Of a stretch of 13,296 nt of DNA, positions 1 to 6,385 are shown piece by piece (the stretch's first letter is position 1; each line of letters begins with the position of its first letter). This DNA comes from Spirochaetaceae bacterium. GTDB taxonomy: Bacteria; Spirochaetota; Spirochaetia; UBA9216. A program made the translations under genes and the position numbers. The notes under the pieces were generated by a model that searched no databases, was not told the origin of the DNA, and worked only from the letters and a program-made list of their open reading frames with translations. Where the stretch lies: positions 1-13,296 of the forward strand of contig JAQQAK010000043.1 of the NCBI GenBank assembly GCA_028527945.1, given 5' to 3'.

Positions 1-903
1 AGTAGAAATAAAATAACCTTTGTAGCAACAGGCTTACCTGCTACAGTAACCCCTCATAGTAAAACTACATTTGGAGCAGTTATTTATGCTACAGAACTTA
101 TGTCGCTGGAAAGCTACACTTTAAGTGGATATAAAATCATCAAAATGAAAGACCTGCTTGCTTTTCAAATATTATCAGTTATATCTGCTTTATGGTTTAT
201 AGGCTTAATCACATCATTGATAATACAATCACATACTGAGTTTTACCTTAAACGTCAGGAACTTGATTCAAAAATCATTATGCAGTCTATAAAAACATTA
301 ACCAATTTTATAGATGCCAAAGATGCCTATACAAAAGGACATTCAACCAGAGTAGCGGAATATTCAGCCGAAATAGCCCGGCGTATGAAAATGAAAGCTC
401 TTGAGGTTACCCAAATCTACTATATAGCGCTACTGCATGATTGCGGTAAGATTGGCATTCCTGATGTAGTTTTAAATAAGCCAGAGAAATTAACCAACGA
501 TGAATATAATTTAATTAAGTCTCATACAACTACCGGAAGTAATATGCTTCAAAACTTTACCGCAATACCAGAAATACGTGATGGAGCGCATTACCATCAT
601 GAACGCTTTGATGGAACAGGCTATCCTTCAGGGCTTATTGGAACAGAGATTCCACTTTGTGCCAGAATAATCTGTGTAGCAGATTCATTTGACGCAATGA
701 GCAGTAACCGATGCTATAGAAATGGATTGAATCTAAAAGATATTATAATTGATTTAAATAACAACTCAGGTAAACAATTTGATCCTATAATAGTTCCTTA
801 TATGGAAGAAATGATCGAAGATGGCTTTGTTGATAAAATACAAAAGAAGTATCCAATAACAGATATAAATTTCTCCTCTTTTAAAACCCAATCAGTTTTT
901 TAA
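1..903 (+). CDS. Membrane-anchored HD-GYP domain phosphodiesterase, 5' end outside window
   Basis: HD-GYP proteins hydrolyse cyclic-di-GMP to pGpG/GMP at the inner face of the membrane. The frame is open back to base 1, so the ATG at 100 is probably internal and the true start lies outside. Counting from that ATG, residues about 17-43 form one transmembrane helix. The HD-GYP domain fills about 65-240: GH at 80-81, HDxGK at 113-117, H142, HHExxDGxGYP at 166-176, the ARI-VAD-FDAM segment at 188-200 and a GKQFDP segment near the end. All the usual metal ligands (H81, H113-D114, H142, H166-H167, D195) are visible, so activity is likely. The residues before the helix (FVATGLPATVTP and on) are probably the end of a periplasmic sensor domain. 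The stop codon lies inside a hairpin at 873-911. The next gene is convergent. Confidence 0.93.
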   Translation, partial: SRNKITFVATGLPATVTPHSKTTFGAVIYATELMSLESYTLSGYKIIKMKDLLAFQILSVISALWFIGLITSLIIQSHTEFYLKRQELDSKIIMQSIKTLTNFIDAKDAYTKGHSTRVAEYSAEIARRMKMKALEVTQIYYIALLHDCGKIGIPDVVLNKPEKLTNDEYNLIKSHTTTGSNMLQNFTAIPEIRDGAHYHHERFDGTGYPSGLIGTEIPLCARIICVADSFDAMSSNRCYRNGLNLKDIIIDLNNNSGKQFDPIIVPYMEEMIEDGFVDKIQKKYPITDINFSSFKTQSVF

Positions 904-911
904 AAGAGGAG
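873..911. terminator. 14-bp perfect hairpin over the HD-GYP stop codon
   Basis: CTCCTCTTTTAAAA (873-886) is perfectly complementary to TTTTAAAAGAGGAG (898-911) with an 11-nt loop. It sits between two convergent genes and contains the HD-GYP stop codon. No U-run follows on either strand, so it may be a weak bidirectional terminator or an mRNA 3'-end stabiliser rather than a classic intrinsic terminator. Confidence 0.5.
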
Positions 912-929
912 CAGTGTCCTAATTATTTG

Positions 930-2150
930 TTACTCAGAAGCTCCGGTAATTTGCTCTATAAAATCCATACAGTTTTCTTCTTCTGTGGATTCTGTAGAAA
1001 TGTAATAGAGGCCTTCATTATAGGTCCATTCCCATGTTGTAAGCATCACGGCTTCTGGTTTATCAGAAGTTCCAGTAGTTATCATACCCCAAAAACGTGT
1101 CCTTGTTACAGGAACTCCTATAGAAAGACTCTCTTTCTCTATAAGTGGCTCAGTCTTCTCTTTCTGAAAATCAGGGCTGGCAATCGAAGAAACAACAATC
1201 TCAATATACCTGTCATTTTCTCTTATATCACCCTTTAAACGATACATAACATGCAATTCGTTTTTAAGCTTTCCATCGCAGCTGTATTCTTCAATGCTCT
1301 TGAAAAATATCTTCCAGGATAGAGAGCCCTCCGCTGTGTCTACAGCCTCCGGCAGTTGAACATTAAAGCCCATTTCCTTTGACAATTCAGAAAAATCGGA
1401 ATCATGGCGCATCTTTATTACCGATACTGGTGTAGATTTAAATTCTGCCAGCTCTTTAGGGGATGCCTCTCTCTTTACAAGAGCCGGCGGTTCTGCCTTT
1501 GTACCATCTCCTTCAAAAAACCAGAAAGCTTCTTGTTTGTCATACCATAAATTGAGATATCTTCTACGATGCTCAGCTTCAAGATATGCTATCTGGTCCT
1601 GACTTTCGGGAGTCCATTCGCCAATACTAGTACATGCTTCAGGCGTCGTATAGCTGATATACCATGGAATCATCTGTAAATCGATATCGTTTCTGAAGGT
1701 GAGCCTATCTGTCTGTTCATCAAGGGTGTAATCATATCCCTCTATACCAAGTCTTCCATCAAGTATGACAAGAAGCTCTTCGGGCACCGTTATTCCTCGT
1801 AAAAAAAAGGTATTGGGAGATTTATGGACACCCTCAACACTTACAATAAAATCAGAAAAGGGTATATCGTAAAACACCTTAATCTCTGTTGTATCATTAT
1901 TGTAACTCCATTGGTCTGAAGAGAGCTCAATCTTTTTTGCCCGATCATAATCATCGGTTATAATTACCGATTGAATATCATCCAATATCCATGTTGTATA
2001 GATATTGCCGTCTTCTGCTATTCCAGTATTAAGCGAGATTATGTTTTTGTCTTGATAGGCGGATGTTGTTGTACAAGATACAATAACACTTCCCATAGCC
2101 AGAAACAGCATACAAAAAAATGGCCAGACTCTTGATAAGTTTTCTTTCAT
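930..2150 (-). CDS. Predicted lipoprotein of unknown function
   Basis: A 406-residue protein that I do not recognise. It starts with a short basic region, a hydrophobic stretch (residues about 9-25) and Cys26 in the context VIVSC. This fits a lipoprotein signal peptide with the loose lipobox common in spirochaetes. The mature part is acidic, rich in Trp, Tyr and charged residues, and without transmembrane helices. Residues about 117-155 (GITVPEELLVILDGR, then GYDYTLDEQTDRLTF) have the rhythm of a small beta-sandwich repeat, resembling X2/Ig-like modules only weakly. GGAGG at 2158-2162 precedes the ATG at good spacing, which fixes the start. It lies 66 nt downstream of the membrane LuxR gene on the same strand with no terminator seen between them, so the two are probably cotranscribed. 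Confidence 0.82.
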   Translation of the reverse strand: MKENLSRVWPFFCMLFLAMGSVIVSCTTTSAYQDKNIISLNTGIAEDGNIYTTWILDDIQSVIITDDYDRAKKIELSSDQWSYNNDTTEIKVFYDIPFSDFIVSVEGVHKSPNTFFLRGITVPEELLVILDGRLGIEGYDYTLDEQTDRLTFRNDIDLQMIPWYISYTTPEACTSIGEWTPESQDQIAYLEAEHRRRYLNLWYDKQEAFWFFEGDGTKAEPPALVKREASPKELAEFKSTPVSVIKMRHDSDFSELSKEMGFNVQLPEAVDTAEGSLSWKIFFKSIEEYSCDGKLKNELHVMYRLKGDIRENDRYIEIVVSSIASPDFQKEKTEPLIEKESLSIGVPVTRTRFWGMITTGTSDKPEAVMLTTWEWTYNEGLYYISTESTEEENCMDFIEQITGASE

Positions 2151-2216
2151 TTTCTTTCCTCCAGTTCCAGCCTACTGGATTTTACAGCTATTCTTGTATC
2201 GGCCAAAAGTATGATT

Positions 2217-3002
2217 TCAACTTTTTCTGCATAAGGAGGCAGCTTCAAGCCTGTTTCTTGCCCCAGTTTTTTCAAATATTCTTGCTACATGTGTTTTTAC
2301 GGTTGATAGAGAAATGAAAAGCTCTTCTGCTATAAGATCATTGGTTTTACCTTCCATGATAAGGCCTAGCACATCCTTCTCCCGTGGCGACAATCCAAAC
2401 ATTACGGCAGCCTTATCAATACTTTTTGTCTTCTTCCATGGCTGAAAAATTGCAGTATACATGGCACATATAAAGAAAAATATAAATCTTATTATGATAG
2501 CAATTTCTCCTGGAATAAATGAAAATAGAAATAAAAGCTCAAAAATGATTTGAGCGCATCCGCAGACAAACCACAACAAAAACGCGGAGCTATTTAGACC
2601 GGAGCTCATCATTTCTTTTCTGAAGCTGAATAGAAGCGATAAAATAATGGTTCCGGCAATAGCATCTGTAATATCCAAAAAGGTCTGAATTACCTGAATC
2701 GGAACCTTGAAGATAATGAAAATTGAAAAAATCATAACCGGTATGAAGGCTGTAATAAAAACCCGCCGGTAGTAATCGTGGTTACGAAATAATAGAAAAA
2801 TTGGCCAAATAAAAAAGAAGATATAACTACAAAGACAGAAAACCTGAATTGAAAGGAGAAACCTCAAAGCATAAACATCCGGAAAGACCTTAAACCAGAC
2901 GGGTGTTCCCCAAGAATATAATAGCCGAATAACCAAATATAAGAAGGTAAAAAAGAAAAAGAGGAAGAATGAGGCATGTAATATTTTATCTTGATCTTTC
3001 AT
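2217..3002 (-). CDS. Membrane-bound LuxR-family transcriptional regulator
   Basis: A 261-residue protein with about six hydrophobic helices (roughly 10-28, 45-72, 80-100, 105-126, 138-160, 165-186). These are followed by a short linker and a canonical LuxR/GerE helix-turn-helix at about 203-258: LSPREKDVL, then the recognition helix region SLSTVKTHVARIFEKTG and NRLEA. The membrane part takes the place of a receiver or autoinducer domain, so it presumably senses a membrane or envelope cue and acts on DNA next to the membrane. No SD precedes the ATG, and there is no other ATG before the first helix. A possible promoter ends 6 nt before the ATG. The downstream lipoprotein gene is the natural first candidate target or partner. 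The signal is unknown. Confidence 0.9.
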   Translation of the reverse strand: MKDQDKILHASFFLFFFFTFLYLVIRLLYSWGTPVWFKVFPDVYALRFLLSIQVFCLCSYIFFFIWPIFLLFRNHDYYRRVFITAFIPVMIFSIFIIFKVPIQVIQTFLDITDAIAGTIILSLLFSFRKEMMSSGLNSSAFLLWFVCGCAQIIFELLFLFSFIPGEIAIIIRFIFFFICAMYTAIFQPWKKTKSIDKAAVMFGLSPREKDVLGLIMEGKTNDLIAEELFISLSTVKTHVARIFEKTGARNRLEAASLCRKS

Positions 3003-3008
3003 ACAAAT

Positions 3009-3037
3009 AACATAGGACAGTATATAAAAAAAGTGAA
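3009..3037 (-). promoter_or_regulatory. Possible promoter for a leaderless LuxR transcript
   Basis: On the minus strand TTCACT (3032-3037), 17 nt, then TATGTT (3009-3014), with six bases before the ATG at 3002. Each hexamer matches the sigma70 consensus at four of six positions. The distance would put the transcription start at about the A of the ATG, which fits the absence of an SD. Confidence 0.3.
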
Positions 3038-3069
3038 CCTGTTGTATTGAGTTTTTAAGATTAAATTTA

Positions 3070-3891
3070 TCAAGAAAGAATTGAACTCAGATTTTGTTCA
3101 ATCATATTATCAAATTCCTGCATTATTTTTCTTAACACTGGATTCTGTGGTTCAAAATAATGGTGCTCAATTCTTGATACAGGCAGAACCTTTGGCGAGG
3201 TTCCCGTTATAAAACAGGATTCCATCTGCCAAAGATCTTCCCGGTGAAGCATTGTTTCCTTAACTTTAAAACCTGACTCAGCACAAATTTTAAAAACATG
3301 ATCTCTGGTAATTCCAGGAAGTACCTGCTTTATCGGGCTTGTAAGAATTATACCATCAGATCTTATAAAAAAGATATTTGAGCGGCTGCCTTCTGTAATC
3401 AGCCCAAATTGGTTAACAAGAAGAGCCTCATAAATATTGTTTTGCCGGATAAAATCACTCACACTTGAGCGAAAATCAGCATCAAACCTCTTGATTCCCG
3501 GTTTACCTCGATCGTGCGGATAGAGCTTCATTCTTACCCCATTCTGGTAATCTTCAGAAGATGGATATATAAATGGAATAAAAGCCGCACATAGACTTAT
3601 GCCTGCACCATCAGGAAATAATGAAACAAGTATATTAGCTGAGCTGATTGAATTAGCGTCACAAAGCCTTTTCAGGGCATCCCGGATTATTTTATCGCCG
3701 GGATATTCCATTTCAAGACACGACATTGAGAACTGGAGCCGTCTCAGGTGTTCATCAAGAAAGAGAGCCATTCCGCCTATAAGCCGGATAACCTCATAAG
3801 CGTCCCCGCTCTTTCTAATTGATGTATCATCCGTGACAGCCAAAACAGAGCCGTCACGAATATAAAACTTGCCAAGTAAATCTTTATTCAT
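3070..3891 (-). CDS. Class IV (branched-chain/ADC-lyase type) PLP aminotransferase
   Basis: A 273-residue fold-type IV PLP enzyme, the family of branched-chain aminotransferase, D-amino acid aminotransferase and aminodeoxychorismate lyase. Landmarks are EHLRRL (47-52, substrate-side arginine region), the PLP lysine K134 in GIKRFDADFR, the EGSRSNIFFI motif at 167-176 whose glutamate contacts the PLP ring nitrogen, LPGITR at 191-196 (phosphate clamp) and TGTSP at 229-233. It lacks enough distinguishing residues for me to name the substrate. SD-like GGGAAGG precedes the ATG. It is the last gene of the TetR operon, 33 nt after the lyase-like gene. By context it may transaminate or deaminate a substrate or product of that enzyme rather than serve ordinary valine/leucine synthesis, but this is inference. 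Confidence 0.88.
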   Translation of the reverse strand: MNKDLLGKFYIRDGSVLAVTDDTSIRKSGDAYEVIRLIGGMALFLDEHLRRLQFSMSCLEMEYPGDKIIRDALKRLCDANSISSANILVSLFPDGAGISLCAAFIPFIYPSSEDYQNGVRMKLYPHDRGKPGIKRFDADFRSSVSDFIRQNNIYEALLVNQFGLITEGSRSNIFFIRSDGIILTSPIKQVLPGITRDHVFKICAESGFKVKETMLHREDLWQMESCFITGTSPKVLPVSRIEHHYFEPQNPVLRKIMQEFDNMIEQNLSSILS

Positions 3892-3924
3892 TTACCTTCC
3901 CTATCAAGAGCCGTTTAGCACGGC

Positions 3925-5211
3925 CTACATAAACCTTGTCAAAAACTCGGAGGTAATGGTTCCGGCTTTGACTCCCTTTACTACCCTCTCAAGGGTTTCA
4001 AGAAAGTTTTCAACAACCGCGTCAGAGACCGGATCCAGTGCAATCTTTATCCTCATCGGCTGATAGCATGGAATGGCGTAGCACCGCTCCTGAATTAAGC
4101 CTGATAATACCGCCATTGTATCCATATCTTCGGTTTCAAACAATAGAACACCAATGTCGGTATCCCATGCTTTAAGTCCCTTTATAGCATTAATTCCGTT
4201 TATATACTTCTCCCTAACCCTAAGTGTTCTGTGCGCGAGCTCCAGGTAGCCCTCCACTCCTAGATGATTCATTACAGCCCATGCCGATGCTACAGATGAG
4301 GCAGGAAAGGACCCCAGCAGCGATTCTGAAGAGTATTTGCCGTCTGGCCAGTCCGATGGGTTATACACATGATACTGTAGAATATCCTTGTCACGATAAA
4401 ATATTGAAGAAAGGGGTTTGGCAGCGTATCCATGCTTGTGAATATCCGCTGACATTGAAAGAACCCCGGGAACCTGACCTATCCGCCACGCGGGAAATTT
4501 CTTACCGCTGGCCTTTTCTATAAAGGGGGCCTGATACCCCCCAAGGCAGGCATCAACATGCATCCAAATATTATTCTTTACCGCGAGCTCGGCAATTTCT
4601 TCTATTGGATCATACAATCCGTAAGGCCAGCACGGCGCGGACCCTGCAATGTAGATGGTATTTTTTGTTATTGCCTTTTCCATTGCTTTCACATCAGCCC
4701 GATAATCACTGCGAACGGGAACCCTTTTCAGTGTAAAATCTGTGTAATGGCACCACTTGCTTACCGCGGCATGCATTGTATACGGAACTACAATCTCCGG
4801 TTTTTCAATCCCCTTTTTGTGTATCTTTGACCACTGATAGGCGCTGTTGATACTGCAGAAGAGGCTCTCTGATCCGCCTTCTGTCAGCTTTACCCTTGTT
4901 TGATTATTAAGCCCAATCATTTCCCTGGCCATCTGCTTTACTTCCTGCTCAATTCTCTGAAGCCCGGGAGCAAATTCCTTCATTACCATGTTCTTTTCCA
5001 TAAAGGTGCTGTAGGCAAATCTGCTAACCTCGGTAATTGAGCTGTCTCCCATGGCAAGGGTGGCGTAAAAAATTACATGGCCGCGAATTTGATCAACATC
5101 CATATGATCAAGTTCTTTGATTCTGTTCTTCACTGTCTCTATGTCTGTTTTCTTTTCAGGAAGAACCGGTTTGTCAAAAATTATTTCTTTTTCTGTTCCA
5201 AAATATCCCAT
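3925..5211 (-). CDS. Sphingosine-1-phosphate-lyase-like PLP decarboxylase/lyase
   Basis: A 428-residue group II PLP enzyme closest in motifs to sphingosine-1-phosphate lyase, with tyrosine/glutamate decarboxylases as alternatives. Seen in order: TEGGSESL (110-117), the TMHAA segment with ring-stacking H147, GSAPCWPYGLYDPIEEIA (190-207), HVDACLGG with D220 for the pyridine nitrogen, and SADIHKHGYAAKP with Schiff-base lysine K259. The GSAPC, HVDACLGG and SADxHKxGYAxK wording is that of S1P lyases, which cleave phosphorylated long-chain amino alcohols to a fatty aldehyde and phosphoethanolamine. Unlike the eukaryotic enzyme it has no N-terminal membrane anchor, so it should be cytosolic. AAGGAG lies 7 nt before the ATG. 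It is third in the TetR-SCP2 operon, 57 nt after the SCP2 gene. The substrate is unproven. Confidence 0.88.
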   Translation of the reverse strand: MGYFGTEKEIIFDKPVLPEKKTDIETVKNRIKELDHMDVDQIRGHVIFYATLAMGDSSITEVSRFAYSTFMEKNMVMKEFAPGLQRIEQEVKQMAREMIGLNNQTRVKLTEGGSESLFCSINSAYQWSKIHKKGIEKPEIVVPYTMHAAVSKWCHYTDFTLKRVPVRSDYRADVKAMEKAITKNTIYIAGSAPCWPYGLYDPIEEIAELAVKNNIWMHVDACLGGYQAPFIEKASGKKFPAWRIGQVPGVLSMSADIHKHGYAAKPLSSIFYRDKDILQYHVYNPSDWPDGKYSSESLLGSFPASSVASAWAVMNHLGVEGYLELAHRTLRVREKYINGINAIKGLKAWDTDIGVLLFETEDMDTMAVLSGLIQERCYAIPCYQPMRIKIALDPVSDAVVENFLETLERVVKGVKAGTITSEFLTRFM

Positions 5212-5268
5212 GCTTGATCTCCTTATCTTTTTTTTATTTGTCTGGCCGTATAATAAATATACAAAAAA

Positions 5269-5616
5269 TTAGGCCTGTAAAATGTCGGTAAACTTGAAGA
5301 AATTTTCAAGATTTCCTTTAATTATCAAACTTGAGCGCCCAAGAGCCTCAAGAATGCCTGCCTCACCGCTGGAAAGGGCCTTTACTGCCGCTTTACCACT
5401 GCCCCATTCCATCTCGGTATCTGCCGGAGAAGCTTTCCCCTTTGGTGATCTGAACGTTCCATCCGCAAAGATAAACTGCCGGCAAAATCCCTTGTCCCTT
5501 GCTCTGACAGAAACACTGAACCTTTCATTTTCAAGAAGCATTCCAAGCGCCTTATTCTTTTTCAGAGCGCGCCTGACCCTTCCTGCCATAACAAACAAAA
5601 TAAATCTGAACATCAT
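5269..5616 (-). CDS. Small SCP2-like lipid-binding protein
   Basis: A 115-residue protein whose C-terminal two thirds read like an SCP2 sterol/lipid-carrier domain. These show FIFADGTFRSPKG, then ADTEMEW, the AAVKALSSGEAGILEALGRSSLIIKG helix-strand unit (residues about 74-99) and a final helix NLENFFKFTDIL. SCP2 domains hold a lipid or acyl chain in a hydrophobic tunnel. The N-terminus (MMFRFILFVMAGRVRRALKKN) is hydrophobic then basic and may touch membrane. It follows the TetR stop by 8 nt, and its SD (AGGAAGG) overlaps that stop, so translation is likely coupled. The second ATG (5613) has slightly better spacing and could be the true start. The family call rests on pattern recognition only. 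Its place before an S1P-lyase-like gene supports lipid work. Confidence 0.7.
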   Translation of the reverse strand: MMFRFILFVMAGRVRRALKKNKALGMLLENERFSVSVRARDKGFCRQFIFADGTFRSPKGKASPADTEMEWGSGKAAVKALSSGEAGILEALGRSSLIIKGNLENFFKFTDILQA

Positions 5617-5624
5617 ATACCTTC

Positions 5625-6218
5625 CTATCCTTCCAGCATTGTCCTTACCTGCTGCTGAAATAATTTACTGCTCTTCTCAAAATCGTGCGAATCTTCCATG
5701 GTAATCCAGAGTTGATCAAAGCCCTCTACAATCGCTAGAATATACGAAGCGGTTCCGGATATATCGTCTATGTTAATTAACCCCTTCTCCTTATAAAGTG
5801 TCAGTTCTGATTCGAGGCTCTCAAGAAATCGTCTATACATATCCTTAAAGCGAATCTTGATCTTCGGATTATACATTGACAGATAAAGGCATGAATAAAA
5901 AACCTTGACATTGATATTTTCATGCCATTGTCGGCTAAAGATTAGCTCTATACTCTTTTCATATCTCTCACGATAATCAGTGATATCTTTGATCGATTCA
6001 AAATAGAATTTCTCATATTCCTCAATGCACCAGTCAACAAGGGCAATAAAGAGCTCTTCCTTTGTATTAAAATAATATGTAAGAAGACTCTTGTGACCAT
6101 CCATATAAGAGGCTATTGTTGAAAGAGTAGCCCCCTCTATTCCATGATCTTGTATAGCTTTATAAACATATTGAACAATCTCTGACCTTTTTATGTCTGA
6201 GTGATTTGGTCTCCCCAT
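5625..6218 (-). CDS. TetR-family transcriptional regulator
   Basis: A 197-residue regulator. Residues about 10-55 form the TetR helix-turn-helix: SEIVQYVYKAIQDHGIEGAT, then LSTIASYM and LLTYYFNTKEELF, where family members usually have a YYHFxxKEEL-type end. The rest is all-helical ligand-binding/dimerisation domain, ending in EGFDQLWITMED and a last helix typical of the QacR/AcrR-like group. AGGAGG at 6228-6233 sits 9 nt before the ATG. It is the first gene of the operon with the SCP2-like, lyase-like and aminotransferase genes. Its promoter carries a palindrome over the -35 box, so autorepression relieved by a ligand, plausibly the lipid-amine substrate, is the simplest model. Confidence 0.93.
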   Translation of the reverse strand: MGRPNHSDIKRSEIVQYVYKAIQDHGIEGATLSTIASYMDGHKSLLTYYFNTKEELFIALVDWCIEEYEKFYFESIKDITDYRERYEKSIELIFSRQWHENINVKVFYSCLYLSMYNPKIKIRFKDMYRRFLESLESELTLYKEKGLINIDDISGTASYILAIVEGFDQLWITMEDSHDFEKSSKLFQQQVRTMLEG

Positions 6219-6247
6219 AATATAATTCCTCCTGTAAAATTCTCCAT

Positions 6248-6276
6248 ATTATATACCAGCGCAAGGCTTCTGTTAA
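6248..6276 (-). promoter_or_regulatory. Sigma70-type promoter of the TetR operon
   Basis: On the minus strand TTAACA (6271-6276), a 17-nt spacer, then TATAAT (6248-6253), about 30 nt before the TetR start codon. The -10 is perfect and the -35 differs from consensus at one position. Confidence 0.65.
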
Positions 6277-6282
6277 TAGAAG
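6267..6282. promoter_or_regulatory. Candidate TetR operator
   Basis: CTTCTGTTAATAGAAG is a 16-bp inverted repeat with a single mismatched base pair. It fully covers the -35 hexamer of the TetR operon promoter. Position, size and symmetry fit a TetR dimer site. A half-similar sequence, TTCTGTTATAA, follows at about 6289-6299 and could be a second, weaker site. Confidence 0.5.
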
Positions 6283-6328
6283 ACTTTTTTCTGTTATAAT
6301 GTTTGGCTGGGTGTATATATTTTATTTC

Positions 6329-6368
6329 AAAAAATATAGCCATCAAGATTATACCCAAAATGGCTATA
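6329..6368 (-). terminator. Intrinsic terminator of the WG-repeat gene
   Basis: On the minus strand TATAGCCAT (6360-6368) pairs with ATGGCTATA (6335-6343) across a 16-nt loop, and six T follow at once (6329-6334). It begins 17 nt past the stop codon of the WG-repeat lipoprotein and separates that gene from the TetR operon. Confidence 0.65.
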
Positions 6369-6385
6369 GTAATTAATTCCTCTTC

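Noticed and set aside
927..1238. Plus-strand frame of 103 codons inside the lipoprotein gene
   Set aside because: It is antisense to a gene with signal peptide and SD. Its translation is Cys- and basic-rich with no domain pattern.
2217..3002. Quorum-sensing LuxR receptor
   Set aside because: The N-terminal part is a multispanning membrane domain, not an autoinducer-binding domain, and no LuxI synthase is in the window.
4224..4830. Two plus-strand frames opposite the S1P-lyase-like gene
   Set aside because: The minus strand carries conserved PLP motifs over the whole stretch, and the plus-strand frames have no SD and no family pattern.
5282..5704. 140-codon plus-strand frame opposite the SCP2-like and TetR genes
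   Set aside because: It spans the end of TetR and all of the SCP2-like gene, has no SD, and the opposite frames are supported by motifs, spacing and operon context.
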